NCBI GenBank assembly: GCA_014155875.1
Contig: JACEFZ010028139.1
Coordinates: 310,001-374,000 of the forward strand
Origin: Cepaea nemoralis
Lineage: Eukaryota > Mollusca > Gastropoda > Stylommatophora > Helicidae
Reading direction: 5' to 3'
Length of the DNA stretch: 64,000 nucleotides
Position numbers and translations under genes: made by a program. This document shows positions 12,434-23,877 of this stretch, one piece after another. The notes under the pieces are model-generated. The model was not told the origin of the DNA. It made no database searches and saw nothing but the letters and a program-made list of their open reading frames with translations. Position 1 is the stretch's first letter. Each line of letters opens with the position of its first letter.

Positions 12434-12742
12434 TCATTTCATACGATCACCAGTCTCCGACCAGGTCTTTACTTCATCCTCCTCTATAGCAACTCCAGAC
12501 AAATCCACAGCTGGTCCTATTATATCAGTATCAATCAGCGGGGGTGGGGGGGGGGGGGGGTGAGGGGTTACCTTGAATGTGTATTCAGATGTTACTCCAT
12601 CTACCACTGGATTGGGCTCTTCTGTTTTAATCTGCTCATGAGTAGTTTCCTCAATAGCCATGTCATCATCATCATCTTCAGCAAGAACACAACTCCTACC
12701 TCTCATCCTCGACAGTAGTGATGTAAGGGAATTACACCCCAT
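12434..12742 (-). CDS. Candidate host exon: acidic protein C-terminus with proline run, unidentified
   Basis: I do not recognise the protein. The 102-codon minus-strand frame reads unlike the repeat-derived frames around it. It has an acidic run (EDDDDD) followed by an E/T-rich stretch, a Pro block encoded by the C-run at 12539-12561, and a hydrophilic tail ending DRMK before TGA at 12434. A minus-strand AATAAA lies about 100 bp further on (plus 12329-12334), where a cleavage signal would sit. A TAA stands two codons upstream of the first Met, so it is either an intact small ORF or a terminal exon entered at an acceptor such as tactgtcgag near 12707. A possible donor, TTCAAG/gtaacc, occurs near 12570, so the Pro block could instead be intronic. 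Function unknown; chance remains possible. Confidence 0.3.
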   Translation of the reverse strand: MGCNSLTSLLSRMRGRSCVLAEDDDDDMAIEETTHEQIKTEEPNPVVDGVTSEYTFKVTPHPPPPPPPLIDTDIIGPAVDLSGVAIEEDEVKTWSETGDRMK

Positions 12743-13199
12743 TCTTTAGGTCGGAGGAGGAGGGTCCCGCAGGCTGAGGCGGTTCCCTGAGACTGTTCGT
12801 TGTGAAGGTAGTAGCGGGAAGTTGTAAAATTTTTGGCGGGCGGTCGGGGAAGTGTGGGAAATCTGTGAGCGAGTGTGACGGTGGTCGGATCATAACAGAC
12901 GTGAAGGGATGCATACAGAAAAGTCAATAAGTAACGGATTTGTAAAAATCATTGGTGAGTGATGTGTTAAAATATGCTGAACTTTTAACACATTGGCAGT
13001 GTATATAAGTTGTAAATAAGAGATGCTCGGTGAAGTGTGGGAAAACTGACGGTGAGGGAGGGAGTGTATGAATTGGGTTTGGTATTCGAAGAGGGTTACG
13101 ACTACTTTAAGTGCTTCCGAACACTATCCTCATACACATGAAAACCTTGAAAAGTAAAGATGGTCGGTTGTAATGGTTTATTTTCATTTGTTGATTAGA
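12743..13199. other. Locally GC-rich intergenic DNA
   Basis: Contains gcgggaagttgtaaaa near 12809 and ttttggcggg near 12829, which resemble ETS and E2F sites. accggaagttgtaaac recurs near 13893. If the minus-strand frame at 12434-12742 is real, this would be its upstream region. No further support. Confidence 0.25.
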
Positions 13200-13480
13200 G
13201 GTGGGTAGCAGGGTATCAGTGCTCAAGTGGTGGTCGAGTGGTGGTCAAGTGGTCGAGCGACCACTTAAATTGTAGAGGAGTGCGTGTAGTGACATGGTGG
13301 TTAAAGTGATCGATGACATGGTCAAGTAGTGGTCAAGTGGTCACTTAAATTGTAGAAAAGAGTACGTATAGTGAAACGGTGGTGGGTAAAGTGATCGATG
13401 ACGTGGTCAAGAAGTGGTCGAGTGGTTGAATGACCACTTAAATTGCAGAGGAGAGTACGTGTAGTGGCATGATGAAGGGT
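13200..13480. repeat. Tandem repeat of ~80-93 bp, three copies
   Basis: cacttaaattg occurs at about 13262, 13342 and 13435, each with gtggtc-rich sequence before it and a gtacgtgtagtg-like segment after it. Confidence 0.85.
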
Positions 13481-13499
13481 AAAGTGAAGAGAAGACAGG

Positions 13500-13645
13500 A
13501 GGATGCACTAGTTGTAGTAGAAGAATAAGAGGAAGAAGTAGTTGTAGCGACAACAATAGTCATAGTACTAGTGGTAATAGTAGTAGCAATAGTAGTAGTA
13601 GTTGTAGCGACAGCAATAGTAGCTGTTGCATTAGTAGAGTTACAA
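13500..13645. repeat. Trinucleotide-rich low-complexity DNA (GTA/AGT)
   Basis: Runs of tagtag and gtagcgacaacaatagt. Open frames on both strands are compositional. Confidence 0.85.
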
Positions 13646-14705
13646 GTCTCTTTATCGGAATGTGTAAAAGTCACACACAAGTACAGAGACATCACAAGAA
13701 CAAAGTCACAGTACACTTGTACAGACAGACGTGAACAAAGACACACAAGGACAAAGACACATAATGAAACAAAGACACAGTAACAGTGGCGAGGAGGGCG
13801 GGGGTTGCTTGGAGAAGTGATTCATCGGTGGTAGGGCGGTGGCACGGGGGCGGGCGAGGGCGTGTACAAAAGGCAACTCGGCACTTTTTCACAACCGGAA
13901 GTTGTAAACAATCTTTTTTTAATCGTCTGATGTGATGAGAGGAGTGATGACGTCATCAACTGACGTTTTCGATGTCCCTCTCCCCCCCCTCATGTTCATG
14001 CTTGTGTGAGAAAGCCACGAGGTGTTGTCTACTAAACGCTAGGTGGGCGTTCACTATATGCATTATATAGACACTCAGTAGCGCTCATACTCACAAGGAC
14101 AACGAAATAATGAGATGTAAGTTTTAGTTATGTATTTATTCACCTGTTGCTTGCAGCCAAGTATAAAAATTACGCCAGCCACCTTGTTGTTGCAGTATCC
14201 AAGAATGTAGTTATCAGTCATATACGTGCCAACAGATGTAGCGAAGCGTTCTTCCAGGTCTTAGACATGCACATATGCATTGTAAGAATTATCAACCAGA
14301 TGCTTATCCAGACGCATACCAAGTGTAAACAACATCATTATTCTTACATAGTTGATGACGTTATCGGCAAAGAGGTCATCAGCAATTGAAACAAAGACTG
14401 GGAAAACGTGTTCGGGGCTTGATACTGCCTTCTAGTCTCGTGAATAACACATCTTGCTGTTTGGCTTTTTGACATACTAAGCGAGAAAACCTCTAAGACA
14501 CATACACAAGTACAGTCAAAGGTGGAGTTGCATCCAGTCACATGTGTAAGGGTACATCCGAGACACGTGGTTAAGTGGGATACTACAGAAAATGGTGTTC
14601 TGTCGGCTGTCGAACTCGGGGATCCAATGCGCAATGACCACCATGTAGAGGAGTGATTCCACAACTTCGTAAACAATTCACCCACAAACCCACAATGTAA
14701 AGTGA
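13646..14705. other. Unassigned DNA
   Basis: Open frames such as 14344-14685 (minus) and 14147-14389 (plus) show no recognisable domain. No RNA gene seen. Confidence 0.4.
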
Positions 14706-14709
14706 TCTC

Positions 14710-14789
<80 letters not shown>
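14706..14789. repeat. (TC)n microsatellite
   Basis: About 42 TC dinucleotides with one G interruption. Confidence 0.98.
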
Positions 14790-14791
<2 letters not shown>

Positions 14792-14961
14792 TTCTATATC
14801 CGTTAGGGTGGTCAACCAAGTGTATTTACACTTTCGTTAATTTATTTTTCTGTCTGTACATAGAGGTCTTTTCATCTTTCCGTAGAAATGAGACAGGCTA
14901 CAACAAGAACATATCATACACAACAGCAATACAACTCACAAATCAGACTGGCAGGAATGCA

Positions 14962-15091
<130 letters not shown>

Positions 15092-15419
15092 TAAAATCAC
15101 AATTACAACAACAACACACATTCTGTGGTGCACTCCTTAGAAGATAACTCACTACCATATCAGATGAACCACCCAGCAATCAACACCTGGCAGTAGAATA
15201 AATACATATGACGCAACAGACAAATAGGAGCAATATCAGACATGGAAGGAAACATACAAACACTGGCAACACATATACTAGAAACATTCCAACAGTACTA
15301 CATCGACTTAAATACACCAGAACCAGCCAACACACAAACACAAAATAGGTGTTTTTAAATACACAAAGAAACTGTCTGACAATCATGTGTCGGACAGTCG
15401 TGTGTTTATGTAGCCTGTA
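15092..15419. other. A-rich spacer
   Basis: A/C-rich sequence, no recognisable element. It passes into the first degenerate 43-bp unit at about 15390. Confidence 0.5.
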
Positions 15420-15978
15420 TGCAACTTGTGTGTCGGGTTGACATGCTTTTCTGTATTCTGTATACCAACCTGCCTGCCCAGTGGTCGTGTGTTTCTGTAT
15501 TCTGTATACAACCTGTGTGTCGGGTTGTCGTGTGTTTCTGTATTCTGTATACCAACCTGCGTGCCCGGTGGTCGTGTGTTTCTGTATTCTGTATACAACC
15601 TGTGTGTCGGGTGGTCGTGTGTTTCTGTATTCTGTATACAACCTGTGTGTCGGGTGGTCGTGTGTTTCTATATTATGTATACCAACCTGTGCTGGTAACC
15701 TGGGTTGTCGTGCGTTTCTGTATTCTGTATATCAACCTGTGTGCCCGGTGATCATGTATTTTTGTATTCTGTATACCAACCTGTGTGCCGAGTGGTCGTG
15801 TTTCTGTATTCTCTATACCAACCTGTGTGTCTAGTGGTCGTGTATTTCTGTATTCTTTACACTAACCTCTGTGTCGGATGGTCGTGTGTTTCTGTTTTCT
15901 GTATACCAACCTGTGTGTCGGGTGGTCGTGTGTTTCTGTATTTTGTATACCAACTTGCGTGCCCGATGGTCTTGTGTT
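15420..15978. repeat. 43-44-bp minisatellite, about 13 copies
   Basis: Units of tgtgtttctgtattctgtat then a(c)caacctgtgtgtcgggtggtcg. Several frames stay open on both strands and read as Cys/Val-rich repeats; these are not genes. Confidence 0.95.
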
Positions 15979-15989
15979 TGACGCTTGGA

Positions 15990-16860
15990 AGTTACACCGT
16001 GGTGTTTTTCCATCCTCTATCACTGGGGAATTACACCGTGGTGTGCTTGCTATCATCTACCACTGGGAGGTTACACCCTGGTGTGTTTCCCATTCTCTAC
16101 CACTGGAAGGTGGATACTCAGTCCCAAGACAGCGTTAGTTACACCATGGTGTGTTTCCATTCCTCTACCACTGGGAATGTACACACCTGGCGTGTTTTCC
16201 CATCCAATATCACTGGGAAGATACACCCTGGTGTGTTTCCTTTTCTCTATCACTGGAAGGTGGATACTCGGTCCCCAGGACTGTGTTATTTACTCCGTGG
16301 TGTGGTTTCTATCCTCTACCACCGGGAGGTGGTTACTCGGTCCCCAAAACTGCGTTAGTTACACCGTGGTGTGTTTCTCATCCTCTACCACTGGAAACAA
16401 ACACCGTGGTATGTTTCCCATCCTCTATCACTGGGAAGTTACACCGTGGTGTGGTTTCTATCCTCTATCACTGGGAAGTTACACCGTAGTGTGTTTCCCA
16501 TCCTCTATCACTGGGAAGTTACACCGTAGTGTGTTTCCCATCCTCTATCACTGGGAAGTTACACCGTGGTGTGTTTCCCATCCTCTATTACTGGGAAGTT
16601 ACACCGTGGTGTGTTTCCCATCCTTTAATACTGGAAAGTTACACCGTGGTGTGTTTCCCATCCTCTATCACTGAGACGTTACACCGTAGTGTGTTTCAAA
16701 TCCTCTATCAATGAGACGTTACACCGTGGTGTGTTTTCCATCCTCTAATACAGGGAAGTTACACCGTGGTGTGTTTCCCATCATCTATCACTGGGACGTT
16801 ACACCGTGGTGTGTTTCCCATCTTCTACCACTGAGAAGTTACACCGTGGTGTGTTTATAA
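15990..16860. repeat. 40-bp minisatellite, left block, about 21 copies
   Basis: Units of ttacaccgtggtgtgtttcc then catcctctatcactgggaag. Three longer variants carry a ggtggatactcggtcccca insert (about 16105, 16257 and 16327). The array stops at unit position 18 (gtgtgttt) at about 16854 and resumes in nearly the right phase at 23580. Confidence 0.96.
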
Positions 16861-16862
16861 TC

Positions 16863-17832
16863 TGTAACGTTCATGTTAAAAGGATGGATGTATACGAATT
16901 CAAGGTCATGCCCTTTGGACTCAGCAATGCACCCTAGTGTGTTTACGCGCATGATGAGGACTTTACTAGATCCTTTACAGGATCCGGCCATCATCTCATT
17001 CATGGATGATATTCTGATTTCCAGTGACTAGCTTGGATGACCACTTGAAATCCTTGGAGAGAGTGTTTAATAGACTCAAGGAAGCAGGGCTTACCGCTCG
17101 TCCAACCAAGTGCATGATCGGTTACCAGACTCTGGAATTTCTAGGTCACACCATCACTCCAGGACACATTGTCCCAGAGGAAAAGAACCTAGAGAAAATC
17201 AGAAGTGCTCCAAGGCCAAAAACGAAGAAGGATGGGCGATCTTTTCTCTCGTTGTGTGGGTTCCTACCACAAATTTATCCCACATTTCACGGAACTGGGT
17301 AGCTCCATTGACGGAAACCTTGAAAAAGGGATTCCCGACCAAACCATTTGGACACCAGAATGTGAGACTGCCTATAGTCAGTTAAAGGAGGCCTTGGTCA
17401 GCAAGCCTGTATTGCAGCTCCCTGACCTTTCCAAACCATTTGTGTTGAGAACGGATGCGAGTGGGATTGGAATTGGGGCAGCCCTGTTACAGGAAGGAAA
17501 AGACGATGCTTCGGTTTTGAAACCTGTGGCATACGCAAGCAAGAAACTACTCCAGGCTGAGAGGAATTATTCGACCGTCGAGAGAAGAGTGCTTGTCTCT
17601 TGTATGGGCCGTGCAAAAATTCCAGCCATATTTGTATGGAGTTAAGTTTCGGGTTCAGTCGGATCATCAGCCCCTGATGTTCTTGGCTACTTCTCAGAAG
17701 CTCAACGCCCGTTTGATGCGGTGGTCGTTGTTACTTCAACCCTATAATTTCACAGTGGAGTACATTCCTGGGAAGGAAAATGTTGGAGCGGACTTCTTGT
17801 CAAGACACCCAGCTCCTGAAGAAGAGGAATGA
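16863..17832 (+). pseudogene. Ty3/Gypsy pol fragment: reverse transcriptase to RNase H, broken
   Basis: Reverse transcriptase motifs are recognisable in changing frames: YEFKVMPFGLSNAP near 16896, FMDDI (the F/YxDD catalytic box) near 17000, and FLGHTI near 17140. Then comes the connection region with WTPECETAYSQLKEAL near 17350 and RNase H signatures, TDASGIGIGAALLQ near 17453 and SDHQPL near 17660, ending in YIPGKENVGADFLSRH near 17762. A stop falls right after the LSNAP box, another after the FMDDI box, and frames shift near 17025, 17205-17300 and 17600. Integrase does not follow. The left edge (tgtaacgttcatgttaaaag) resembles the start of the LTR at 22846, as if LTR and pol were fused by deletion. 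Non-functional. Confidence 0.9.
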
Positions 17833-18069
17833 ATCATCTGGATTGAACTCACGGTGGAGAAGAGTGAGATGGACTACTCTCTTAAGAGGGAGCCTATGTC
17901 ACAAATAAGACCACCGTAATTAACCAGTGATGACAATAAAAGGCGTTCGGATTAACGACATGTTCGAGGCCACAGGTTGTTTCAACAAATACAGAAAAAA
18001 CAGTCTGGGTTGCAGCTGCACGTGTTCACATCTGGTCGGCAAAATAGGAACATTCGGTGGTGAGTGAGA
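17833..18069. other. Possible 3' end of the Gypsy fragment (purine run then TGTCAC)
   Basis: After the RNase H frame ends at 17832, an aagaggga run at 17884 is followed by tgtcac at 17897 and an aataaa at about 17936. This could be a polypurine tract and the start of a second LTR type, but no matching second copy exists in the window. Confidence 0.25.
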
Positions 18070-19936
18070 TGAATCAATACACCCTTGACTTTGTCAGTTG
18101 ATAAACAGTCCCGTCTGTCATTTAGAGTTTCCGGACATCAAGCGAAATGGCGGCTGTGATTGTCACCACTCGACAGAAGATTGGCGGCTTGTTATTGAAA
18201 ACTGTTGTTGGGACCATACAGTAACTCGCTAGCTTGTTTTGGATGTCAAAACATGGGAGGACGAATCTGACATTGATTAAGCCAGGGAGATAGATTCCTG
18301 ACAATGGAGGATCTGCCCATAATAACACCTGTGTGGACATAAAGAATAACGTCACGTGACCAATTTTAGGCGTTTGCCAAAAACCCGATTTGGGGACAAC
18401 TAGTGTAACTCGAAATGTTGATCTAGGCAGACGTGCTTTGGCACGGCAGTTATGATTTGGAATAATGTCTACCGTGTGCGAATTAAATGAATTAGTTTTA
18501 CACGTGCCTGGCATGGCAATTGTAGATGTGATTCGGAAGGACTGCAGTGTTGTTTAAGGTAGTTTTAGATGGTGTTACTAGTCCTAATTAATTTAGGCAG
18601 TGGCATGGTAGAAACTGGTTAACGTAGGGAAGTGATAATTGGCTCTGTTGGTTGAAAATAGATTAGTGAAGTATTGATAAGCTTTACTAGTTGAGAATTG
18701 AGTAATGAGGGATAATTGGGATATTCCAGTGGGTGTCCCTGGTGGGCGGGGTTCCGCATTCTGTTTGTTGATTTTTTTTTCTTGTCTTGGCCTGATGATA
18801 ACCAATGTGTTGAGTCATCTGTCCCTGACAGAGTTAGGTTCATTGTATTTTGCTGAGCAAGGGCCAATGGCCACGATCATCTAATAGAGATCAGTGACGG
18901 AGAGGCTATCACCAGTTGTATTATCTATTTTACAGGTTCCCTCTGGTCGGGATGAAGAACACAGAACAATTGTAAAATCCGATCCCGGATAAATTATGAT
19001 GCAGAAAGATTGGCCAGCAACTTTCTCAATGGGTCTATAATGGAATAATTTGATCAACATTGCTCAGTGGAGCTGAATGGTAGAAGTATCCTACAGGATA
19101 AGTACCGAATGAGTTGTAGGTCATACCAGTCTTTAACACACCAGTAGTGATGGATGTTCAGTCCACGTATGACTAGAACAGTAGCGACTGATGTTCACAT
19201 TGGAGGAAAGATAACATTTAAGTGTAGTTGTTCCACGTATCAAGGAAATCATAACCTTCAGACAATATCTAGAAAATAAAGAAATCTATTTTAGTCTAGA
19301 TACAATGACTGTTTAAGAGTGAAAACTATAGAACATTTCGCAGGAAGGATAAACGTCATGTTCATAGGACAGTGTTCCATGATTTTTTCACTGCGCAGGA
19401 ATTATGAAGTCTGAGTTTCTATAAACTATTAGGAACAGTTGTGTTAGGAACAAAAATAGTATCGTTCACGGATTATATATTGAATGGGAATCAGATCTCA
19501 TGGTCATCAGAGCTCCTGGAGGAGGACATGTCTGGAGAGAAGAACACGACGTCGGTGAGGTCTATTGTGCTGATTTTTGTGATGTCGTGTAATCCTTGCC
19601 ATGATGAGTGGACTCTGATCATGAACTCTGTGGTCTGACCTATACATTGACATTAGAATACACGACACACATTTTCTTCGCATACACGTCTCATATACGT
19701 TACACTTTTTCTTTTAATAAATTAATCTTTATTAATTTTTAGAAGCAAGAGTTGTTGAATATGTTGCGTTGGGGAAGAATGAGAGGGGGCATAGTACGAC
19801 AGTGAGAGAGTGATAGGAAAAGGGTGTCCATGGGCTGATGGAGTGTGTTGGACGGAAGCTGGTGGATTCTCCAGGATATTGATAGGGAAAAAAATTATAA
19901 TGTGGGTGTTGACTCCCCTCACTCCAGGGACGACAC
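18070..19936 (+). repeat. Old segmental duplication, copy B
   Basis: Diverged counterpart of 9100-11105 with the same marker order. It lacks copy A's internal tandem repeats. It lies inside the composite insertion between the two 40-bp minisatellite blocks and is followed directly by Gag/protease debris. Confidence 0.7.
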
Positions 19937-20039
19937 TTTAAAGGAAGACACGACATTAGGTCAAAACTATATGGCAGCACATCCTAATTGCTCGATTGTC
20001 CGGCAAACAGAAGAGGAAATAGTCAGTGCGGCCTGTACT

Positions 20040-20884
20040 AAATAGGACCAGAATCCAGTTATCAGACAAAGATCAAAAAGTGTGGACTCACACACAGGTA
20101 TGAGCTACAGGGACTTCAAGATTATGGTTACTAGAGCAACCACCTTAGCAAATCAGGACGTTACCCATATCACAAGGGGAATTTTAAGAGACATCAGAAT
20201 TTTAACTCTGGATGTTTTCGATGTGACAGTTGGAGGCACAAAGCAGCAGAATGTAATGTACAGCCAACCATTGGACCAACAAATAACAGAAGGAAGGAGA
20301 TTATTTGTTTCAAACATGGAACAAACGGCCATATCCGGTATCAATGTACGATGGAGGATACTGAGCATTCAAATGTTAGTGATTGAGACCCTAAATAAAG
20401 AGAGCTGTGATGGATGCAAGTCTTTGTTTGACAAAGACAGTCATCCCGTCTTAATGTGCGGTCATCCATTCCCAGCAGGGCCATTAGTGCACACCGGACG
20501 AAGCCTGAAGCTGCACCATGGCTTTGTCAATGATAGTCCAGCATGAACTCTTGGAGATTCAGGGTTGGAACCATTGGAATGGGACAGAGTCTGGTACATC
20601 CCTCGGCTTAGACAAGGACAAATGTCAAGAGCGTAACATTCAATGGGACGGTGGAATTTTACCCATAAGCTGTGATCACAGTGACAACACCATATATCAC
20701 AGGCAGAGTGACAGCGTTTGTCCTGGACTCCCCAGTCGTAGACTTGATCATTGGAAATGTACCAACAGTCAAAGCATGTACAGAATGTACAGAGGAGGAA
20801 ATTGATAACTGGTATCATAGATGTGGTGTGAGAAGCAATGTGGTAGTTACCAGAAGACACACTATATTATATACAATAGACTAA
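20040..20884 (+). pseudogene. Ty3/Gypsy gag nucleocapsid and protease-region remnant
   Basis: In the frame starting at 20162, a basic stretch leads into a CCHC zinc knuckle at 20213-20254 (CFRCDSWRHKAAEC, spacing C-X2-C-X4-H-X4-C). A second knuckle follows near 20309 with His in the second Cys position (CFKHGTNGHIRYQC), and a stop comes soon after. In a second frame, near 20690-20775, the segment TGRVTAFVLDSPVVDLIIGN resembles the part of Gypsy polyproteins after the protease active site. The D-S/T-G catalytic triad is not seen, and a stop lies upstream of the first knuckle. RNA-binding Gag function is known for the family; this copy is dead. Whether it belongs with the pol fragment at 16863 is unproven. 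Confidence 0.75.
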
Positions 20885-21429
20885 ATGACCCGGCCCGGCT
20901 TCGCCCAGTCCCTGGAGGGTATCTATCTATCTATCTATCAGTCTGTCTGTCTGTCTGCTTGTTTGTCTGTCTGTCTGGCTGACCCGCCCCGGCTTCACCC
21001 AGTCCCTGGTGGGGAGCATCTCATTTAATTCATATAAGTAGTCATATAAGCTCCCGTTCCCGACTATCTGTCTGTCTGTCTGTCTGACCCGGCCCGGCTT
21101 CACCCAGTCCCTGGTGGGGAGCATCTCATTTAATAGATATACGTAGTCATATAAGCTCCCGTTCCCGACTATCTGTCTGTCTGTCTGTCTGTCTGCCTGT
21201 CTGTATGTCTGTCTGAGCCGGCCCGGCTTCACCCAGTCCCTGGTGGGGAGCATCTCATTTAATTCATATACGTAGTCATATAAGCTCCCGTTCCTGACCA
21301 TCTGTCTGTCTGTCAGTCTGTCTGTCAGTCTGTCTGTCTGTCTGAGCCGGCCCGGCTTCACCCAGTCCCTGGTGGGGAGCATCTCATTTAATTCATATAA
21401 GTAGTCATATAAGCTCCCGTTCCCGACTA

Positions 21430-21460
<31 letters not shown>

Positions 21461-21544
21461 GACCCGGCCCGGCTTCACCCAGTCCCTGGTGGGGAGCATC
21501 TCATTTAATTCATATACGTAGTCATATAAGCTCCCGTTCCTGAC

Positions 21545-21577
<33 letters not shown>

Positions 21578-21668
21578 GTCTGTCTGAGCCGGCCCGGCTT
21601 CACCCAGTCCCTGGTGGGGAGCATCTCATTTAATTCATATACGTAGTCATATAAGCTCCCGTTCCTGA

Positions 21669-21702
<34 letters not shown>

Positions 21703-22285
21703 GACCCGGCGAGGCTTCGCCCAGCTCCTGGCGGGGAGCGTCTCATTAAATTCACACAGTAACTTAAAAGAATGTCCTTCCACACACCATCCATTATTTT
21801 TAATGAAAACTGTTTCTAATCACCTATATGACTGTAGATAACTTCTTTAAGCATAAAAAGATGAGTTACAATGTTATGCATTATGCATTATTTTATGAAA
21901 ACTTTAAAAATGCCTTAAAGATTATATCATTATTTATTAGAACTCATATGCCTGAAAATAACTATAGACAAAGAGTTTATAAATCTTTGAAAGCGATGCA
22001 ACAATATGACTATAAAGTATATAGAATGTTATTAAAAGTTATGCCCCTTGAAACAACTTTTCTAGAGTTAAGTCCCCTTGCTATATAGAAATATAGTAAT
22101 GAAAAATGAAATATTAAATTTTAGTAAGTAAGTAGCCGAAAAAAAAACCTAAAAAACTATGACAGTAAGTTGCACAGGAATGAAAGGAAACGTGTAGAAA
22201 ATTTCATCTCAATCGGATGGACCGTTCGCGAACGCATAAAGGACGGACGGAAATACATACATTGTGTTTTATATATATAGATGAA
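20885..22285 (+). mobile_element. Helitron/HINE-like non-autonomous element A with amplified terminal repeat
   Basis: Begins with gacccggcccggcttcgccc and ends with gttttatatatatagat. Matching sequence in reverse orientation forms 35388-36375. The left part (20887-21735) is about seven tandem copies of a ~90-130-bp unit made of the GC-rich terminus, an ataagctcccgttcc segment and a (TCTG)n run. The right part has a core with aaatttcatctcaatcggat and a degraded A/T-rich region. A GC-rich end, GTCT microsatellite, tandem repeats and TA-rich end recall HINE/mini-me and bivalve pearl elements (family knowledge, not proven here). No transposase or Rep/helicase ORF. Confidence 0.6.
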
Positions 22286-22845
22286 GAAGAAGCGACGCTT
22301 GAAGTGGGAAACCAAACACAGACCAAGGACAGCACAACGGATCAGAAGAAAACTGATCTCAAACAGAGCGCTAGTGACTGTCAAAGACAAGACATCACCC
22401 TTGACAAAAATCTTCAAGTGTATGGTACTTCAGAATATAAGCAATTAAAGAATGATAGGTACTACTCATTGTTCAAGATTCACACCCATTCAGGAGTAAA
22501 GGTGCTGTGTAGTAGCACCTCAACATTTTTCATTATCGTTGCATTTGACATCTTGTTACTTATCTCAGTTCGCAAGGTTGCACACTTCGTGTGTTCTTTA
22601 TGATATTACTTTTAGGTACACAAGGTGGAATTTTGTTTTTTTGCATGGGGAATGTGTTAGATTACTTGCGGTTATATGCTCTATTATTTAGTGTGGTTGT
22701 TGAAATGGGCAAGGGGTGGAGTAGAGAGTATGTGGGATGTATTCGTACTGCTACTCACGCTTCGTTACTGTACTCGTTCACAAATTTAGACAAGCATTAC
22801 TCTCCCATCATGAGAAAACTATGTTTTCTTTTGAGGAGGGGGTAA
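22286..22845 (+). other. 3' internal region of a Gypsy element, decayed, with polypurine tract
   Basis: Frames at 22217-22603 and 22591-22845 are not recognisable; one holds a hydrophobic stretch (FFIIVAFDILLLIS) near 22530. A perfect 7-bp hairpin, aggtgct/agcacct, lies at 22500-22520. The segment ends in ttttgaggaggggg (about 22829-22842), a polypurine tract three bases before the LTR starting at 22846. Confidence 0.45.
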
Positions 22846-23576
22846 TGTAACGTGCGTGTTAAAAGGGCGGATGTAGAGGTTAAGAATTTGAAAAATATAA
22901 TTAAGGTTACAGGAGGTGAGATGAGAGGAATGCGGATGTAAGGTCAGAAAGGTTGAGTAAAATTCCCAAGACAATGGTTGAGCCCCAAACACAGTGGATT
23001 GTTATAAGCATGTAGATGTCAGTCGAAATCACCAGGGGACAAAGAAGAATGTACTAGAGAGGGAATAAACAAAGGGAAACCCAGAGTGGTATTTGCAAGG
23101 GAAGTGGTGATTGGGAGCAGAGGGTTAAATGGCTCTCTTGAGAGGTCCCGTGGAGACTGAGTACAGAGAGAAGGAAGCGATGGGTCGAGGCATTCAGCCA
23201 GGGGCTAAGTGAGGGAACTTAGCCAGGCAGTGGAGTTCTGCGGCTAAGTTAGAAAAACTTAGCCAGAAGAGTTGAGTTTTTGGGCTACGTTAACGAAACT
23301 AGCCAGTTACTCGGTTTGTGGGCTAAGGAGGGAAACTTAGCCGGGAAAGAATCCGGCGTGACAGATTATATCACAAGGCCGATCGAATTGTGTACTGACC
23401 TGTGCTAATATGGTTCCTGGTAATGGTGCATGTTTTCATCATGTCTCTTCGTAATCAATAAAGTTGTGTGCGCGAAAACCCGTGTTCTCCAGTGCATAAT
23501 AGCAGTTCATAAACATACCTGCAGATTATTTATACAGGCATACCTCTGACATATATCTGCCAGCAGCATTGTGACA
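22846..23576 (+). mobile_element. Gypsy-type long terminal repeat (731 bp)
   Basis: Starts TGTAACGTGCGTG directly after a polypurine tract and ends GTGACA, with an AATAAA at 23457-23462 in the position expected for the R region. Its first ~30 bp resemble 16863-16892, so the left end of the composite may be a remnant of the partner LTR. To its right the 40-bp minisatellite resumes within four bases. No full second LTR is present, so the right boundary is inferred from the array. Confidence 0.65.
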
Positions 23577-23877
23577 CCAGCCTCTACCACTGGGAAGTTA
23601 TACCGTGGTGTGTTTCCCATCCTCTACCACTGGGAAGTTATACCGTGGTGTGTTTCCCATCCTCTACCACTGGGAAGTTTATACCGTGGTGTGTTTCCCA
23701 TCCTCTACACTGGGAAGTTATACCGTGGTGTGTTTTCCCATCCTCTACCACTGGGAAGTTATACCGTGGTGTGTTTCCCATCTCTACCACTGGGAAGTAT
23801 ACCGTGGTGTGTTTCCCATCCTCTACCACTGGGAAGTTATACCGTGGTGTGTTTCCCATCCTCTACCACTGAGAGGC
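23577..23877. repeat. 40-bp minisatellite, right block, about 8 copies
   Basis: Same unit as 15990-16860 with ttataccg for ttacaccg. The first unit begins at cctctaccactgggaag, about five bases on from where the left block stopped. Confidence 0.95.

Noticed and set aside
14583..14819. Arg/Glu-repeat protein
   Set aside because: Translation of the TC/GA microsatellite.
15419..16674. Long Cys/Val- and Trp-rich frames
   Set aside because: Products of the 43-44- and 40-bp minisatellites; frames overlap on both strands.
20927..21382. Repeated LPTRDWVKPGR protein on the minus strand
   Set aside because: Encoded by the amplified terminus of the HINE-like element; stops appear in other copies.
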